Shown here one piece after another: positions 1 to 11,111 of a stretch of DNA of 64,000 nt; positions within the stretch are counted from its first letter, which is position 1, and every line of letters starts with the position of its first letter. The DNA lies in assembly GCA_014904845.1 (NCBI GenBank), contig MU119280.1:128387-192386 (forward strand), written 5' to 3'. A program made the position numbers and the translations under genes. Origin of the DNA: Acephala macrosclerotiorum (Eukaryota; Ascomycota; Leotiomycetes; Helotiales; Mollisiaceae). The notes under the pieces were generated by a model. That model searched no databases and was not told the DNA's origin. It saw only the letters and a list, made by a program, of their open reading frames with translations.

Positions 1-1400
1 CATGATTCGATTGACTTGACTCACAACTGCCTCGACTACAGTTGTTGTTTCCGATTGCAGCTTTTGGGCCGCGTCTTTCTGAACGATTGAAAGTGTGGCT
101 GAGCGCCATTGGTTCATGCTTTCTATGGTCCCTGCAGGACTTGTTAGTAACCACTTCAGAAATGATAATCATTAGAACTTACCAAAACTGCTAAGAAATC
201 TTTCCGTCTTCGTGAAGTCATCTGCTTGTTCTTTTGGTAGTCCTACAAAATATGCGGAAAAGATATGTTCAACGAGGATCCGTGACACGAGTGATTGGAT
301 GAGGTGGACTTTTGATGATGAGGCTAAAATCTCGTATGTTGGTACAAGGTGAAGAAGTTGGTCTCTGGTGTCATCGTTTATCATCTCTAAATCTATATGA
401 ATGTCAGTGGACACGGTCAAGAATGGAAAGCAGCAAAAGTCAAAGCCCAATGATGATAATGGGCATGTAACGCGGATTATGCTGGGACACTCCAATGACG
501 AATACAAAGTTCAATGTCCAGCATTACGATCCAACTTCGACCCTTTTAGGTCACGGAGCTTGACGTCGAGACCAAGATTTTCCGACCAGGAATGACAGAT
601 TGATCAAATCTCAAAATCCGACTTCGGACCAGAATCTCAACATCCGCAGGTATCTGACAGCAACTAAAACAAGAAATTGCAGGCTCACCAATTTTCACCC
701 GTCTAAAATTTGTAATTACCCAGTTCTGCAATCCGTTCCCCAGTCCCCTCACTCTCTCGCCTACAATCTCATCACTGACCTGCTCCCCACCAACCCCCTT
801 CCCTTCCCTACTAACCCAACTCTTCAACCCTCTTACTTGACTCTGCAACTCCCGGACCCGCTCGTCTTTCCCCCTCAACTCGCCCATCGCCTCATTATAT
901 GCTTCCCGAAACGCATCTCGGTCCAACATCAAGCTACTGATCCTCGTCTTAATATCTCTATCCCGCTCTTCTTTAACCTGGTTCAAGCCTCCCAATTCCT
1001 GCCTCAGCAACCTCAACTCAGTATCCGACTTGAGATAGTTCTGATTCAAGGCAGAGTGTTTCTGCTGCCAGAATTGAGCCGTCTCACTCTCATTCGTAAG
1101 TTTATGGGAGAGTCGTGTGAGCTCGGCCTCGAATTCGTCCTCCATTGTAGCTATCTCTTTCTCTAGCTCGGCAATCTTCTTGTCCTTTTCTGCAAGGATA
1201 GAGAGGGCGGATTCGTCTTCATTGTCGGAGGCAGTGGTATCAGGAGTTGATTTCGTGGAGGCATTGTCGTTCGTAGACTCGACGCCGGAGGGATTTTTCG
1301 TTCGACCTTGGAAGGTACGTGGTGGGGTTGCGATGGGGGATTTCGTGGATAAGCGGTGCGCGCGTGGTGACTTCTTTTCGTGGCCGCTCATCTTTGTCAT
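1..1400 (-). CDS. Coiled-coil protein of unknown function, 3' end beyond window
   Basis: Three exons are visible: 1400-689, 392-183 and 131-1, running off the left edge. Donors are gtgagc (688) and gtaagt (182); acceptors are tatag and ctgcag. Joining them gives one open frame in which VKI-DLEM and SSFG-TIES read through smoothly. Residues ~1-65 are Ser/Thr/Pro-rich and basic; ~66-190 form a Lys/Glu/Leu-rich coiled coil; the last visible part contains NWVITNFRRVKID, a cytosolic-looking conserved stretch ending LVSRILVEHIFSAYFVGL. From memory, similar fungal proteins are filed as involucrin- or M-protein-repeat proteins, but no function is established and I do not assign one. The first intron, 296 nt, is long for this window. 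Met 1391 is an alternative start three codons downstream. Confidence 0.75.
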
Positions 1401-2690
1401 TGGATATGAAGTGGAGGAAAGATAGATGGCATTGAAAGCATTTTTGGGTAGGAGTGGACGATTGTAGAGAGTGAAAGCCGTTGAGCCTCCGACAGGAACT
1501 AGGCAGCCTCTTTCCAGCCCCGAACTTCCCCCCGGTCATTTAGTTTCGGTACACCTCAAATGACGCGCACCCTGAACGATGCCAACACCAAATCGCCAAC
1601 GGATCATTTCATCTCAATGAAAGTTGCAAAAATGCCAGACTGAATCTACCAGTAGATCTCGTTACCTTTAGGAATATCAACAAGGATTTGTACGAACTTG
1701 TGCGCCAAGAATTGTGGTATCCACAGGAATTCGCTTGTGGGCCTATCAAAGCTAAAGGAGGCGAGGATATAAATAGGAGATGAGAGCCAACTCCGAAGCA
1801 CAAAAATCGTATCGCCAACGTTCGGTTCAATGAAGGAACAAAATGACATACATAAAGAAAAGCTCAAAAGAAATCTGCAAGCACGCCTATTCCATAGAAT
1901 AGACCAGCAAAAGTCAGAAACTTCCGAAGAAGCTCTTATAAAACCACAGCCAGTGTGATTTTTAAACGGGCGATGAGCATTCGTAGTTTCAGGAGAACTC
2001 TAAGATCTAGTGATCCAGTACATCGGATGTTGATTTCTATAAGGTAAACCGGCTACTCATCTGGTTGCAAATTTGCTTATTTGAATCTATAAAGGCCCTT
2101 TGATCTGCAGACCGATGAAGTTTGGGGTTTAGCCGAACTTGGGTGAGAGACTACGGAGTCACTTTCGATGATCAGGATGGAGAAGTATGTTAAGATTAAT
2201 TTTGTGGTTTGTATTGAAATTTATGGGCTGAGTACCTCAATTATTCATCGTCACTCTGTCAGAAGTTTCTCTGTTTGGGAAGAAAGATTGCGGGCAGCCA
2301 AATTCCAATGTCTAACTCTACCTTCCCTTTTAGGTGTAGACAACCATCCTCCAATATATCCGGGTGCTGCTATTCCTTCCTACACTTTCTGGTCTGGTTA
2401 TGTGGTTACCCTTCAAGATCTTAGCTTCTATACGAAGTCCTCTGCGCAAGATGACCTTAGCCTCTCACCTTTACTACGCTCAAGCCGCCATTGAACCGTA
2501 AGCCGCTACCCCTCAACTCCTCCACAACCTCAGTGAAATAGCAACGCAACTCCCATTACCCAACTTCACCACAAGCCCCTCGCAATATCTCTCAACCCGT
2601 AATTCCCCCCTAACAAACCCAACCTAACCTTCATCGACTCCCTCCCACCACCCACCTCCAGCACCCACGAAGTCCGCCCCTGCCTCCAAA
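1401..2690. other. Gene-free stretch
   Basis: Upstream region of the coiled-coil gene followed by sequence with only short, unsupported open frames on both strands. Nothing with recognisable domains or splice structure was seen. Confidence 0.5.
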
Positions 2691-2954
2691 CCTAGTTCTC
2701 CTCACAAAATCTCTCCATACCCAATCTCAAGCATACCATCAAGCAAACCCACCGGAACGGCAACGATATCCGATTTTGGCGCCTATCTTCGTAAAACCTT
2801 GAAACTGCTTTTCGGCAACTTGGTCTTGGCGAATATGCAAAAGAGCTAGCAAGTGGTATTATCAGAGCACGCAACCGGACACGCAAAGCCCTTGGGGCGA
2901 AGAAGAAGGAGGAGATTCGTAAATCGAAGGAACGTATAAGAGGGAAGGCTTGTA

Positions 2955-2989
2955 CGGAGATCGCGGCATAAAGTGACTGGATTACAAGG
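2955..2989 (+). repeat. Left terminal inverted repeat
   Basis: Begins CGGAGATCGCGG after the TA and is the inverted copy of 5065-5099 with about three mismatches, two of them C/T transitions. Confidence 0.85.
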
Positions 2990-3599
2990 CCTTATTATCA
3001 TGGTCCACTGGAGAGGGCCTGTCAGCTGGCCTAATTAGGGACTCTTATCCGACAGTTCCCTTAAAGGCCCTATAAAGTGCCCTATAAGCACGTCCCCTGT
3101 AGCTTCCCTGTATTGTAACTCTCCATTAGGCCATTCCCCCCTGTAACAATAGGGCCTGAGGCCTTAAATCTCAGCGCTCGGGCGCTGGAAACGCGGGGAG
3201 TTTAATGAGACTAATCAGTCTGTAAAAGAAAGAGCGGTGAGTGCCGTAAAGTAATAAAGATTAAAAAAAATATTTTTTAGACGATAATACATCAATTCTC
3301 ACTCAATTTTCTATGTGTACTTAAGTACTTTTGTTTATTATAGCTCTAGTTCAATCTACACTTTATATTTCACTTTTTAATTATCTAGACTATAATTTAT
3401 CTAATAATAAATTAAAACTTTTTAATTTGAGCTTTTGTTTTAGAGAGAGAAGAGAAGAAAAAAATGCTATTAGAAAGAATAATAAGAATGAATAGTACGA
3501 ATTATCAAATATTGATAATAAGAATAAAAAGAAAAAATATGCTTTTATTTTATTATTGTCGCTCGTTGTTTTAATCTCTCTATTTTTTATTCTCTTTAG

Positions 3600-4970
3600 C
3601 GCTAAACTTCTATTGTTATTACTTTCTTTTGCTTATTAATCAAGCACTAAAGAATACACTATTAAAGTCAAAATTAGAGTAGTTATTATATTAAATAACA
3701 ATGCTCTAATAATTAAAATTATAAAAATTATTAGAATAAGTAGAAGTCGATTATATACTTTTTAAGTAGTAGTTAAAAAAAAAGGATGGATTTCTAAGAT
3801 TTTTAAAGACTATTAAATAATTCTTGAGATTTATTATGTGGTTAATACTTTTAAATTTAATCGGTTAACAATCTCAAATAAAATAATTACTTATATTCTA
3901 TAAGTTTTTATCAAAAATTTAATAACTCGCGATTTCTCTTGTAAAAAAATCTTAAAAGAAATAGAAAAACGAGATTATTACGTAGTATTTAGAACTGTGT
4001 AAAAAATCTTGAAAGTAGAAAATTATAATTAATGCAAATTGATAGTTAAACTAGGTTTGATTAAGCTAAATAAAAAGCAAAGATTTATTTAGTGTTTAGA
4101 AAAAAAGGATTGAAGTTTGAAAAAGTAGAAAAATATTATTTTTATAAATGAAACTTTAGTTTAATTAAGAATTGTAAAAGAGAAGAAAAGAGTATAGAAA
4201 AAGTCGTATGAAGTTTTCTATAAGCATGTAATTAGAAAGAGATAGAAAGGCTTCTCTGAGTTCATATTTTGAGGCTCATTTAATTACGATAAAAAAAAGC
4301 TTTATTACTATTGAGAGAAAAAAACAATTATTAAGAGAATTGAGAGAAAGACTAATTTAGACGCTAGAAACGCTAAGATTGAGCTTATAAATAAGAAGAA
4401 GTAGAAAGCAATATAAAAGAAGTAATTAAAAGACTGGATTGAGAAGTATAAAAGAAAGTCTAATAGTAAAAGGAAAAAGTAAATTTATAATAAAAAGAAC
4501 GAAGCATTTGTAGTGAAAACTGGACGCAATAGTATTAATTAGTACAAATATTAAAAGCATATTTTAATTGAAAAGTTTTTACTTTTTGTAATTGAGTATA
4601 AAAAGAGTAAACTAAATACTTAAGTTTAAGAGGATAATACTTTTGTTTATACTTTTAAATATTAATAAGAAGTTTATAATTTGTGGCAAATTATAAAAAT
4701 AATTTAACTAGTTAATTCTTTAGATTTGAATATAATTGAGTAGTGCTGGTTCTGGATAAAAAAAAAAACTACTAAAAAAAGTGCTACTAGTAGCAAAGTA
4801 AAGTTGAAAACTAGGTAAAAGAAGTGTTGAACTAATTTGCTTTAAAGTATAATTTAAGAGTGGATTGAGAAAATCCCTCATCACATTAAAGAAGTCATTC
4901 GCTTAGAGGGAGGCAATGAATATAAGGAGGGAAGGAAGAAGAGTAAAAAGAAGCTCGCTGTGTACTAAAT
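3600..4970 (+). pseudogene. Transposase of the Tc1/mariner relic (DD34E), many stops
   Basis: In one plus-strand frame the catalytic regions of a Tc1-type DDE transposase can be followed despite many TAA/TAG codons. The first catalytic region reads IFINETL (4135-4155; the usual Asp is Asn at 4147, a G-to-A change). The second reads EDNTFVYTFK (Asp at 4633-4635). The third reads SLDLNIIE for the usual SPDLNxIE (Glu at 4738-4740). The second Asp and the Glu are exactly 35 codons apart, giving DD34E, and all three positions share one frame, so decay is by substitution and not by indels between 4147 and 4740. The C-terminal part, WIEKIPHHIKEVIRLEGGN (~4861-4920), is typical of a widespread fungal transposase group. 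It cannot make an active enzyme. Confidence 0.85.
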
Positions 4971-5064
4971 AATAAATATATCCTCAAAAACAAAGGCCCT
5001 TGACGGTGATCATTCCAATCGAAAAATGGCTTACAGGGCCTTATAGTGCATGCACAAAATTATG

Positions 5065-5099
5065 CCCTATAATCCAGTCACTTTATACCGCGATCTCCG
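5065..5099 (-). repeat. Right terminal inverted repeat
   Basis: Inverted copy of 2955-2989; ends CCGCGATCTCCG directly before the right TA. Confidence 0.85.
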
Positions 5100-5310
5100 T
5101 ACTGGTTCTTCTCGTTCAAGCAAGTTGCGCATGAGGCTAATGTTTGAGTAGGAGAGCATTGATGAAAGACTCCAAGGAGGAGTTGAGTTTTTGTTCGATA
5201 GTGAATTTGATGCTTTTGCGGTGGGTTGTGTTCTTGTTGCTATATTTCGAATTTTTGGGGTGTTTGGTTGGTATTTAGAAGGCGTCTTGAAGTTAAGGGG
5301 TCGCTGATGA

Positions 5311-5921
5311 TCTTCTTGTTGACTTGAGGAGCGGTGGTATGGAGGTCAACGATAATGGGTTCTGTCCATGCAGTTAGAAGTTCTACGTTGGCAGAAAGAG
5401 TGCGCTTAGTTTGTAGCCAACGGGAACAAAAACAATTTTAATATTAATGCGCATGTAAAACTAGTTGGAAAAGGAATATTTAAAAGCCGTAGAAATTGAG
5501 GAAGGAGTCCATGGAAAATTTCGGCAAAAGGCTCCAACCCCTTCAACTCATCGTTCCACTGGTTCGATGTATCTCCTGGAGATCTTCTCGGCATTCTTAA
5601 AGCTAGGCGATCGAACTACTCAAACAGCTAACGAGAAAAACAATGCATATTTAAAGGGACCCAGAAGCCGATGTAATGCCGTTTACTTACTGGGAGTTGA
5701 GAATTTGGAATGGGTGGGATTGGTTGCTAGCAATTGATCATGAGTTTTGATTAAGAGGAATCTGTGTTTCTATTCTTGAGTCAACTATGAGAACAAAATT
5801 TGGGAGGCATTAACTTGTACTGTGACAATAAGAAGAATTTGAGTCCTTCTAGATTAAATCCGCGGTTGTGCAAGACGAATAACTATCAGACGCGCTTCCA
5901 ATAAACCCTCTCGGTGCCTAC
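5311..5921. other. Gene-free stretch
   Basis: Short open frames overlap on both strands without recognisable motifs. Some minus-strand codon-like sequence at 5400-5600 may be decayed coding DNA. Confidence 0.4.
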
Positions 5922-6870
5922 TCATCCCTCAGCTTTACTCACTTTAGAACTCAAATAATCCTCCCAGCCTTGTAGAAACTCCCACACCCTCTTACTAGAA
6001 GGAATACCAATCTCCTGGACATAATGCCCTGCCGACCGTACCACGAAGTCCCAACACTAGACACCATATATCACACGACCTCCTATCCCGACCATCCATA
6101 TATCTAATATTGCTAATACCGACAGTAGCCACACAAATATTTGGCGCCTTAGTATATGACTCGATGGTCTCGGTACGATATTTTTAATTGGCATCGGAGA
6201 AGGCTGCGCTAAAGCTAATGTTGATAAAAAACAAGTTTTCGGTATTGGGTTTGCAGTCCGGAGTCGGCTGGCTGCTTGTCCATTGATCAACATCTCCAGT
6301 TCAAGCAGCTATCTATCACAATATCCAGGCTTGATACGTTCCGATTTATTATCAGTATATTCCTAACAAGACTATGCCTTCAATGTAATCTGGAGCGAGT
6401 AGATTCATTCCGAAGGTTATCTATCCACCTTGACTCCTGTCGGGAACGGATTTTTTCTTGCTCCTCGTGCGTCCATAACTTGTAGGCTTATGATTGTAGT
6501 GGCGGTATGTAGTTCTCGGGCTTTGTTGGTGTCTTGTCGTTGCGGGGGAGGTTGGTTGTGAGGAGATTCGCTAGGTTTATATGGATTTCGTTCATGTCCT
6601 GACTGCGGTAGAGCTCTGAGTTGTTTGGGTAAGAATAGAAGAAGACAACGTTGGCTTGGAAGGGTCGTATGCATGGATGGGGTTTTGGTATCCTTCGCAG
6701 TCTTGTTAGCGATTGAAATAGTGAGGGATTGGACGGGTATGTACCCTACATTGATGCCTTCCAGATGAGGAACATGAACTATTTTGACATTGCTGTGGTG
6801 AATTGGAGGTTTCAGGCTCATAGGATGCTCTACTTCACCAATCTTTAGCAAGTCGGGGGATATTGCGAGT
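5922..6870 (-). pseudogene. Possible decayed gene, family unknown
   Basis: Read on the minus strand, coding-like pieces appear in different frames in consistent order. Near 6850-6660: LKIGEVEHPMSLKPPIHHSN. Near 6660-6490: ANVVFFYSYPNNSELYRSQD. Near 6055-5922: DFVVRSAGHYVQEIGIPSSK, ending in a stop at 5922-5924. The middle part (6060-6420) is AT-richer and full of stops. This pattern suggests a gene broken by frameshifts and point mutations. No family was recognised, and chance open frames remain possible. Confidence 0.3.
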
Positions 6871-9800
6871 CCTCGGTGAAAATCTACCCCGCATTACCCC
6901 TCGCGGTGATGAGCTTCGTCCCATTTGTTCCCTTGGTAGCGTATTGTACCCCGCAATAACTGGGCTTAGCGGGTGTTCTGGAGAGGGCCTTCGTTTCTCT
7001 CAGTACTGGCATTGGTACTGGCATGCGTCAAGATCTGATCCCCACTCAAAAACAAGTATAAAACTCAAAATGGGACAGACCATGGTGGTGGGCTTTGCTG
7101 CTTTGAACCCTCAAACCTTGATAAGTGTATCGTATTATTCAAGATGCAGCCATGGGAAGGTTTGAAGTGACACGTATGTGCAGCAGTTCGTGAAGCTGAT
7201 CGCCAATCCTTGTTGATAGGAACTACTCCGCTGCGAGTAGATTCACATGGCTTCAAACTTTATATTGACCCGCCATAAGATGTTGGTTGCTTTTTTGTTG
7301 CCGTAACTTAATCCTCCAAATGCCCTCTTACCTTCCAGATAATGTGAGAGCGAAATGTCCCAGAACTGCCAAGCCGCAACGCACCTGCTTTCAACAGAAA
7401 ATAAGATATTTTCTATGCACTGGGAGGAAGGATGAGAAGAAGCCCGCTTAGAGGCCAATGATTGAGACATCTGGACTATCATTGATTTGTCTGTAGCAGA
7501 GCCCTCGCAAAACGGTGAAACCATAATCCTTCGGAGCTCTATCATTGGCTAGTCAATTCCACGTACAGTTTCCATACAAGCTTGAGATAATTATAGAAAG
7601 TTGTGATAGTTTCGCAGATGATACTTGCCAGAAAACAATTCAAGATTGCATAGCAATACATTAGATAGAGTTCTTCGTACCGTGAGATAAAGTTACAGTC
7701 GAATCCGTAGTATAACTGTAGTCAAACAACTCAAGCGCTCAGAAAACACAGAACACACAAAACAATCTCATAGAAAGGATATTCAAAATCCCGACTGCCT
7801 TTCCTCACACTCGTGGGGCTGACAGTTCCTATCTCCTGGGATGGGAAGTTCGCTAAAACCCCACCCAGATATTGGGGGGTAACGAAGAGGAAATTGATCA
7901 ATTATCAAGATGATATGCTCACAGGAGAGTAGATCAAACGCGCCAGCATTATGGCTGCAGGGAGCGCTTCCAGTTTCCTGCAAGGTAACGTCATGGTTGT
8001 GCCACCTCAAAGGCCTAGATTCTGATGATTGCGGCGATTGTGTGGGATTCTGTTATAGTTGAATCTCCATGTCTTGCATCGGCTTGTTCCCGACGGCACA
8101 CCGACAGGCGAACGGCGGACTGGTTGTCAGATGTTGAGCCACGTCGTTACGGTTCTGCTTTTTTTTGCAGATGCCACCCTTCGGACTGGACCAGAATTGA
8201 GACGAGAGTGCCACAACCAGAGTAAGTAAACGTCCCCGTATTGGTAGTCGAGTCTCATGTTCCCTCGACTGCCCTTCCCCGGGTCACCGTAATGCAGGCT
8301 GCATTACCAGGATCGGTTGGACATTCCACGGCGCTGCTTCTGAGTACTACGTATACGATCTTTGCTGTCCACTTAACTGAGCTGATGACTATCCGAAAGA
8401 AGACACCGGCCTCGGATGATTCGAGCTTCTGGAAGTAGTTGGGCAGCGATGAGATTCGGGACCCTCTCCACGCTCGTAATCGTAATCATGGTTGCTCTGG
8501 TTGGCGGCTCAGATCACGAAACAGGAATCGTGGTGTTCCTTCCTTCGGGGCCATCCGTCTCGGCATCTCATCAGGTGAAAATAGTTCCCGCCACCATGCA
8601 TTCGTGGATTTGTGTGTCCTGGCCAGTTCCAATGTCTCTCGACATGCTCGAGGCTCTCTGGGTATTGTGACCGGCGTGGCTGGTTGTGATCATTGTCGAA
8701 ATATATGGCTGGGGAGTCGAGCGACGAAGACGGAGGTTTAAAAGGACGTTCTAGAGCGGTGCCACTTTACTTTTGTGCAAGGGTGGCATTGGCTGGCACT
8801 TGCATCATCAACTGCACCCTGACGTGCCCCCGGCGCGCCTTCGACGTCATAGTGGATCGAGCATTTTCCACTTCTTTTAATGCTGGAGGCTGCTCGCCCC
8901 TTTGCCCATCTTTTTCATCAGCAAAGCGTGAGATGAAGGCCCGAGACTGGAAGGAAGGCGACTCCGGCCAACCACACTTTACCCGCCCGAGAGACGCACA
9001 CAACTCTCTCTTCGGGGAACAGAACAAATGCTGCGGGCGTGGGTGCCTGGGTTGCGGGGAGGGGAACATGCTTCCATTGGACCTTATCAAGGCTTCAACA
9101 TGGCAAACTTGATGTCCCCATGATCTGAATTCTGTACTGGATCGTGGCTGCATGCAGTGGTTGTCCACATCGCCGCATCAAATAGGCTGTATGAGAGGGT
9201 GGACCCCGCGCTGCTGGTGAAAAGAACGTCGCGTCTGATCTCGCTGTTCCCCGTGTCGTTGCCTCGTCTGCCCTGCGACATTCCTGCGGGACTTGAGAGA
9301 TTTTCGTTTCGTTGGTTGGTGTAGACTAGCTCTGGCTGGCTGTTTGTAGATTCGAAGATAGAGAGAGAGTAGAGCGACCCCTCCTGCTTAGCACGATACC
9401 AGGGGATCTTATTCTCTCGTGGCCTCCAAGACTCCCCTGTGAATAACAACGTCCGAGCCCCTCCCTCCTATCCTGAGACAAGCACACTAGCGTTTCCTCT
9501 TCAGGGAACACTGACAGTTCAGCTCGATAATCCCTCTCTTCTCACATTATATTAAACGAGCAGCTCAACTCGCGCTTGCTGAGACCTCCGCCCTTCGCAC
9601 GCTATCCGAGAACAAGCAACAGACGCTTAGATCGTCGAACTGTCGAGTCGTTGAGGCTGAAGTGCTCCCTTTCATCCTGTTGTGCCGTCTTGTGTTGTGT
9701 TGTGTTGTGTTGTGTTGTTGAAGTCAAAGTCTTATCGGTCCCGATAGACAGACGTTGCCCTTTACCGAACTTCGGCTGCAAGACTCTAATTCCTCCGCCG

Positions 9801-9905
9801 CTCAGTTGTAGATCAACAGGCTCTTGCGCCTCGAACCCGAACGTCTGTGGACAACCCAAACCAGTCAACCAGATACCAAAAGGTTGAGATCACGAGACTA
9901 ACAAA
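6871..9905. other. Gene-free stretch upstream of the YPD1-type gene
   Basis: No open frame here has recognisable domains, and those on opposite strands mirror each other. The last ~400 bp are CT-rich and probably include promoter and 5' UTR of the gene starting at 9906. Confidence 0.5.
9690..9720 (+). repeat. (TGTGT)n-type microsatellite
   Basis: Five to six tandem copies of a GTGTT pentamer about 190 bp upstream of the YPD1-type start codon, in the likely promoter or 5' UTR. Confidence 0.9.
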
Positions 9906-10483
9906 ATGCCCGACACACATGGCCATGATGAGGACAGGGTGAGCTGCTTCGCTCCAGCTGATTTAGTGTCATACTGACAATGGCGCAACACAGAGCGAAG
10001 AGGGTTCCGTGGGCTTACCAGACCTGGGCGAAAGCATCGATGCCATGACCTTTGAGCAGATCCTCGAGATGGACGACGACGAGGATGAGCGCGAGTTCAG
10101 TCGGTCCATCGTGTTCGGCTTCTTTGAACAGGCTGAGCAGACCTTCAAGAAGATGGATGATGCACTGTTAGTAATTGCAACACGCCCCGCGTAGTCTTTT
10201 TGGCACAGATATTAACAATTTTCTTTCTTGCAGGGAAAAGAGGGACCTCGCAACACTCTCCTCCCTCGGTCACTTCCTGAAAGGCTCCTCCGCCACTCTT
10301 GGTCTGACTAAAGTCAAGGATAGCTGCGAGAAGATTCAGCACTACGGGCAAATGAAGGACGAGGCTGGCACGACGGACGAGCCAGATGAGGACAAATGCT
10401 TGGAACGGATCAAGGACACGCTGGTTGCGGTGAAGGAGGAATACGCAGAGGTCGAGAAGGTGCTGAAGAGGTTCTACGCATGA
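9906..10483 (+). CDS. ypd1: Histidine phosphotransfer (HPt) protein, YPD1 type
   Basis: Exons 9906-9938, 9994-10166 and 10234-10483 join to 151 residues; donors are gtgagc and gttagt, acceptors acacag and ttgcag. The HPt domain covers roughly residues 25-151. The phospho-accepting histidine is His82 in GHFLKGSSATLG, the canonical HPt motif, followed by a four-helix-bundle-type C-terminal part. In fungi YPD1 carries phosphate from hybrid histidine kinases to the response regulators SSK1 and SKN7, controlling the HOG MAP-kinase and oxidative-stress branches; that role is family knowledge. An acidic insert after residue ~110 (Asp/Glu-rich) separates two helices. Length is normal for the family. 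The first exon codes only 11 residues, so the start rests on splice signals and the surrounding frame. Confidence 0.93.
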
Positions 10484-11111
10484 CATGGGCGATGGCGTAT
10501 CGAGTACGTTCTCGCACCAAAAATTACACGGCCAAGCAATACTAAGCCGCTGAATTTTGGAGGGCGACATTGAGGTTCATACCGAGTAGTGGACTTCTCT
10601 TAAACAATGCTCCGAAATGGCTCTGGCGTCTGGATGATCCGCATATTTTCTTTCAAAGGCATGGCATATGGTGTTCCTTTTCTACAAGACATATCTCAAG
10701 GATACTACGGGACTTGGGATGTCATGACGATTGTCGATGCCTTGGTCTTGCGCTCAGGCACAAAATGAGATATGATCTGATTGTGGCTTGCTTTCTAAGG
10801 GTTTGATATGCCATGGAAGGTACCATGCCACAACCACTCCCCAATAACCCATGATTTCCAAGAATTCCAAGAATAACAATCTCTTGTATACAAGAGAAGG
10901 CGGAGAGATATCCATACCCATGTTCTGTCCCTGTACCGTGAATTAACCTTATTTCCAGCCCTTCAAGAGGGCTGCATATCCAAGCCACAATGCCATCCGA
11001 ACTCCAGATGTCCGTACCCCAAAGAACCACCCATCCACTCCAAAATGTCTCCACGCTAGAAGATCATTTCTCCTTTCCATCACCTCTCCCAGACATCACC
11101 ACCGCCTATCC
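10484..11111. other. Intergenic region between convergent genes
   Basis: 3' flanks of the YPD1-type gene and the phosphoesterase-like gene. No further gene was seen. Confidence 0.6.

Larger units (their letters stand above)
2955..5099 (+). mobile_element. Tc1/mariner (IS630 superfamily) DNA transposon relic, RIP-like decay
   Basis: The element is bounded by imperfect terminal inverted repeats of about 35 bp and flanked on both sides by TA (2953-2954 and 5100-5101), the target duplication of Tc1/mariner elements. The interior (about 3230-4990) is extremely AT-rich and full of TA dinucleotides, as expected from repeat-induced point mutation (CpA to TpA). It holds a plus-strand transposase relic. 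The outer ~270 bp on the left and ~110 bp on the right are not AT-rich. Length, TIRs, TA sites and the DD34E spacing agree with a fungal Tc1-type element. Confidence 0.85.
2790..5310 (+). pseudogene. Decayed coding sequence split by a transposon
   Basis: Plus-strand codons from about 2812 read ETAFRQLGLGEYAKELASG and then a Lys/Arg-rich stretch (RTRKALGAKKKEEIRKSKER) up to the TA dinucleotide at 2953-2954. If the 2145-bp element and one TA copy are removed, the same frame continues at 5102 for about 15 codons to a TAG, and after it for a further ~50 codons containing a hydrophobic run near 5215-5285. This suggests that the element landed in a coding region which later decayed. The upstream 2480-2790 also looks codon-like but has stops. 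The family was not recognised. Confidence 0.35.

Noticed and set aside
172..507. Stand-alone 111-codon minus-strand gene
   Set aside because: Its useful part (392-183) is an internal exon of the left-edge gene; the rest is intron.
546..688. Reading of the left-edge gene straight through to a stop at 546
   Set aside because: The residues after VKIG become unlike the coiled-coil protein, a good donor gtgagc lies there, and the next exon continues as a coherent, conserved-looking frame.
6863..7165. 100-codon plus-strand frame
   Set aside because: No motif, no splice context, and mirrored by a frame on the other strand.
8693..9168. Overlapping 133-139-codon frames on both strands
   Set aside because: Neither shows domain-like composition; opposite-strand mirror frames in GC-rich DNA are common by chance.
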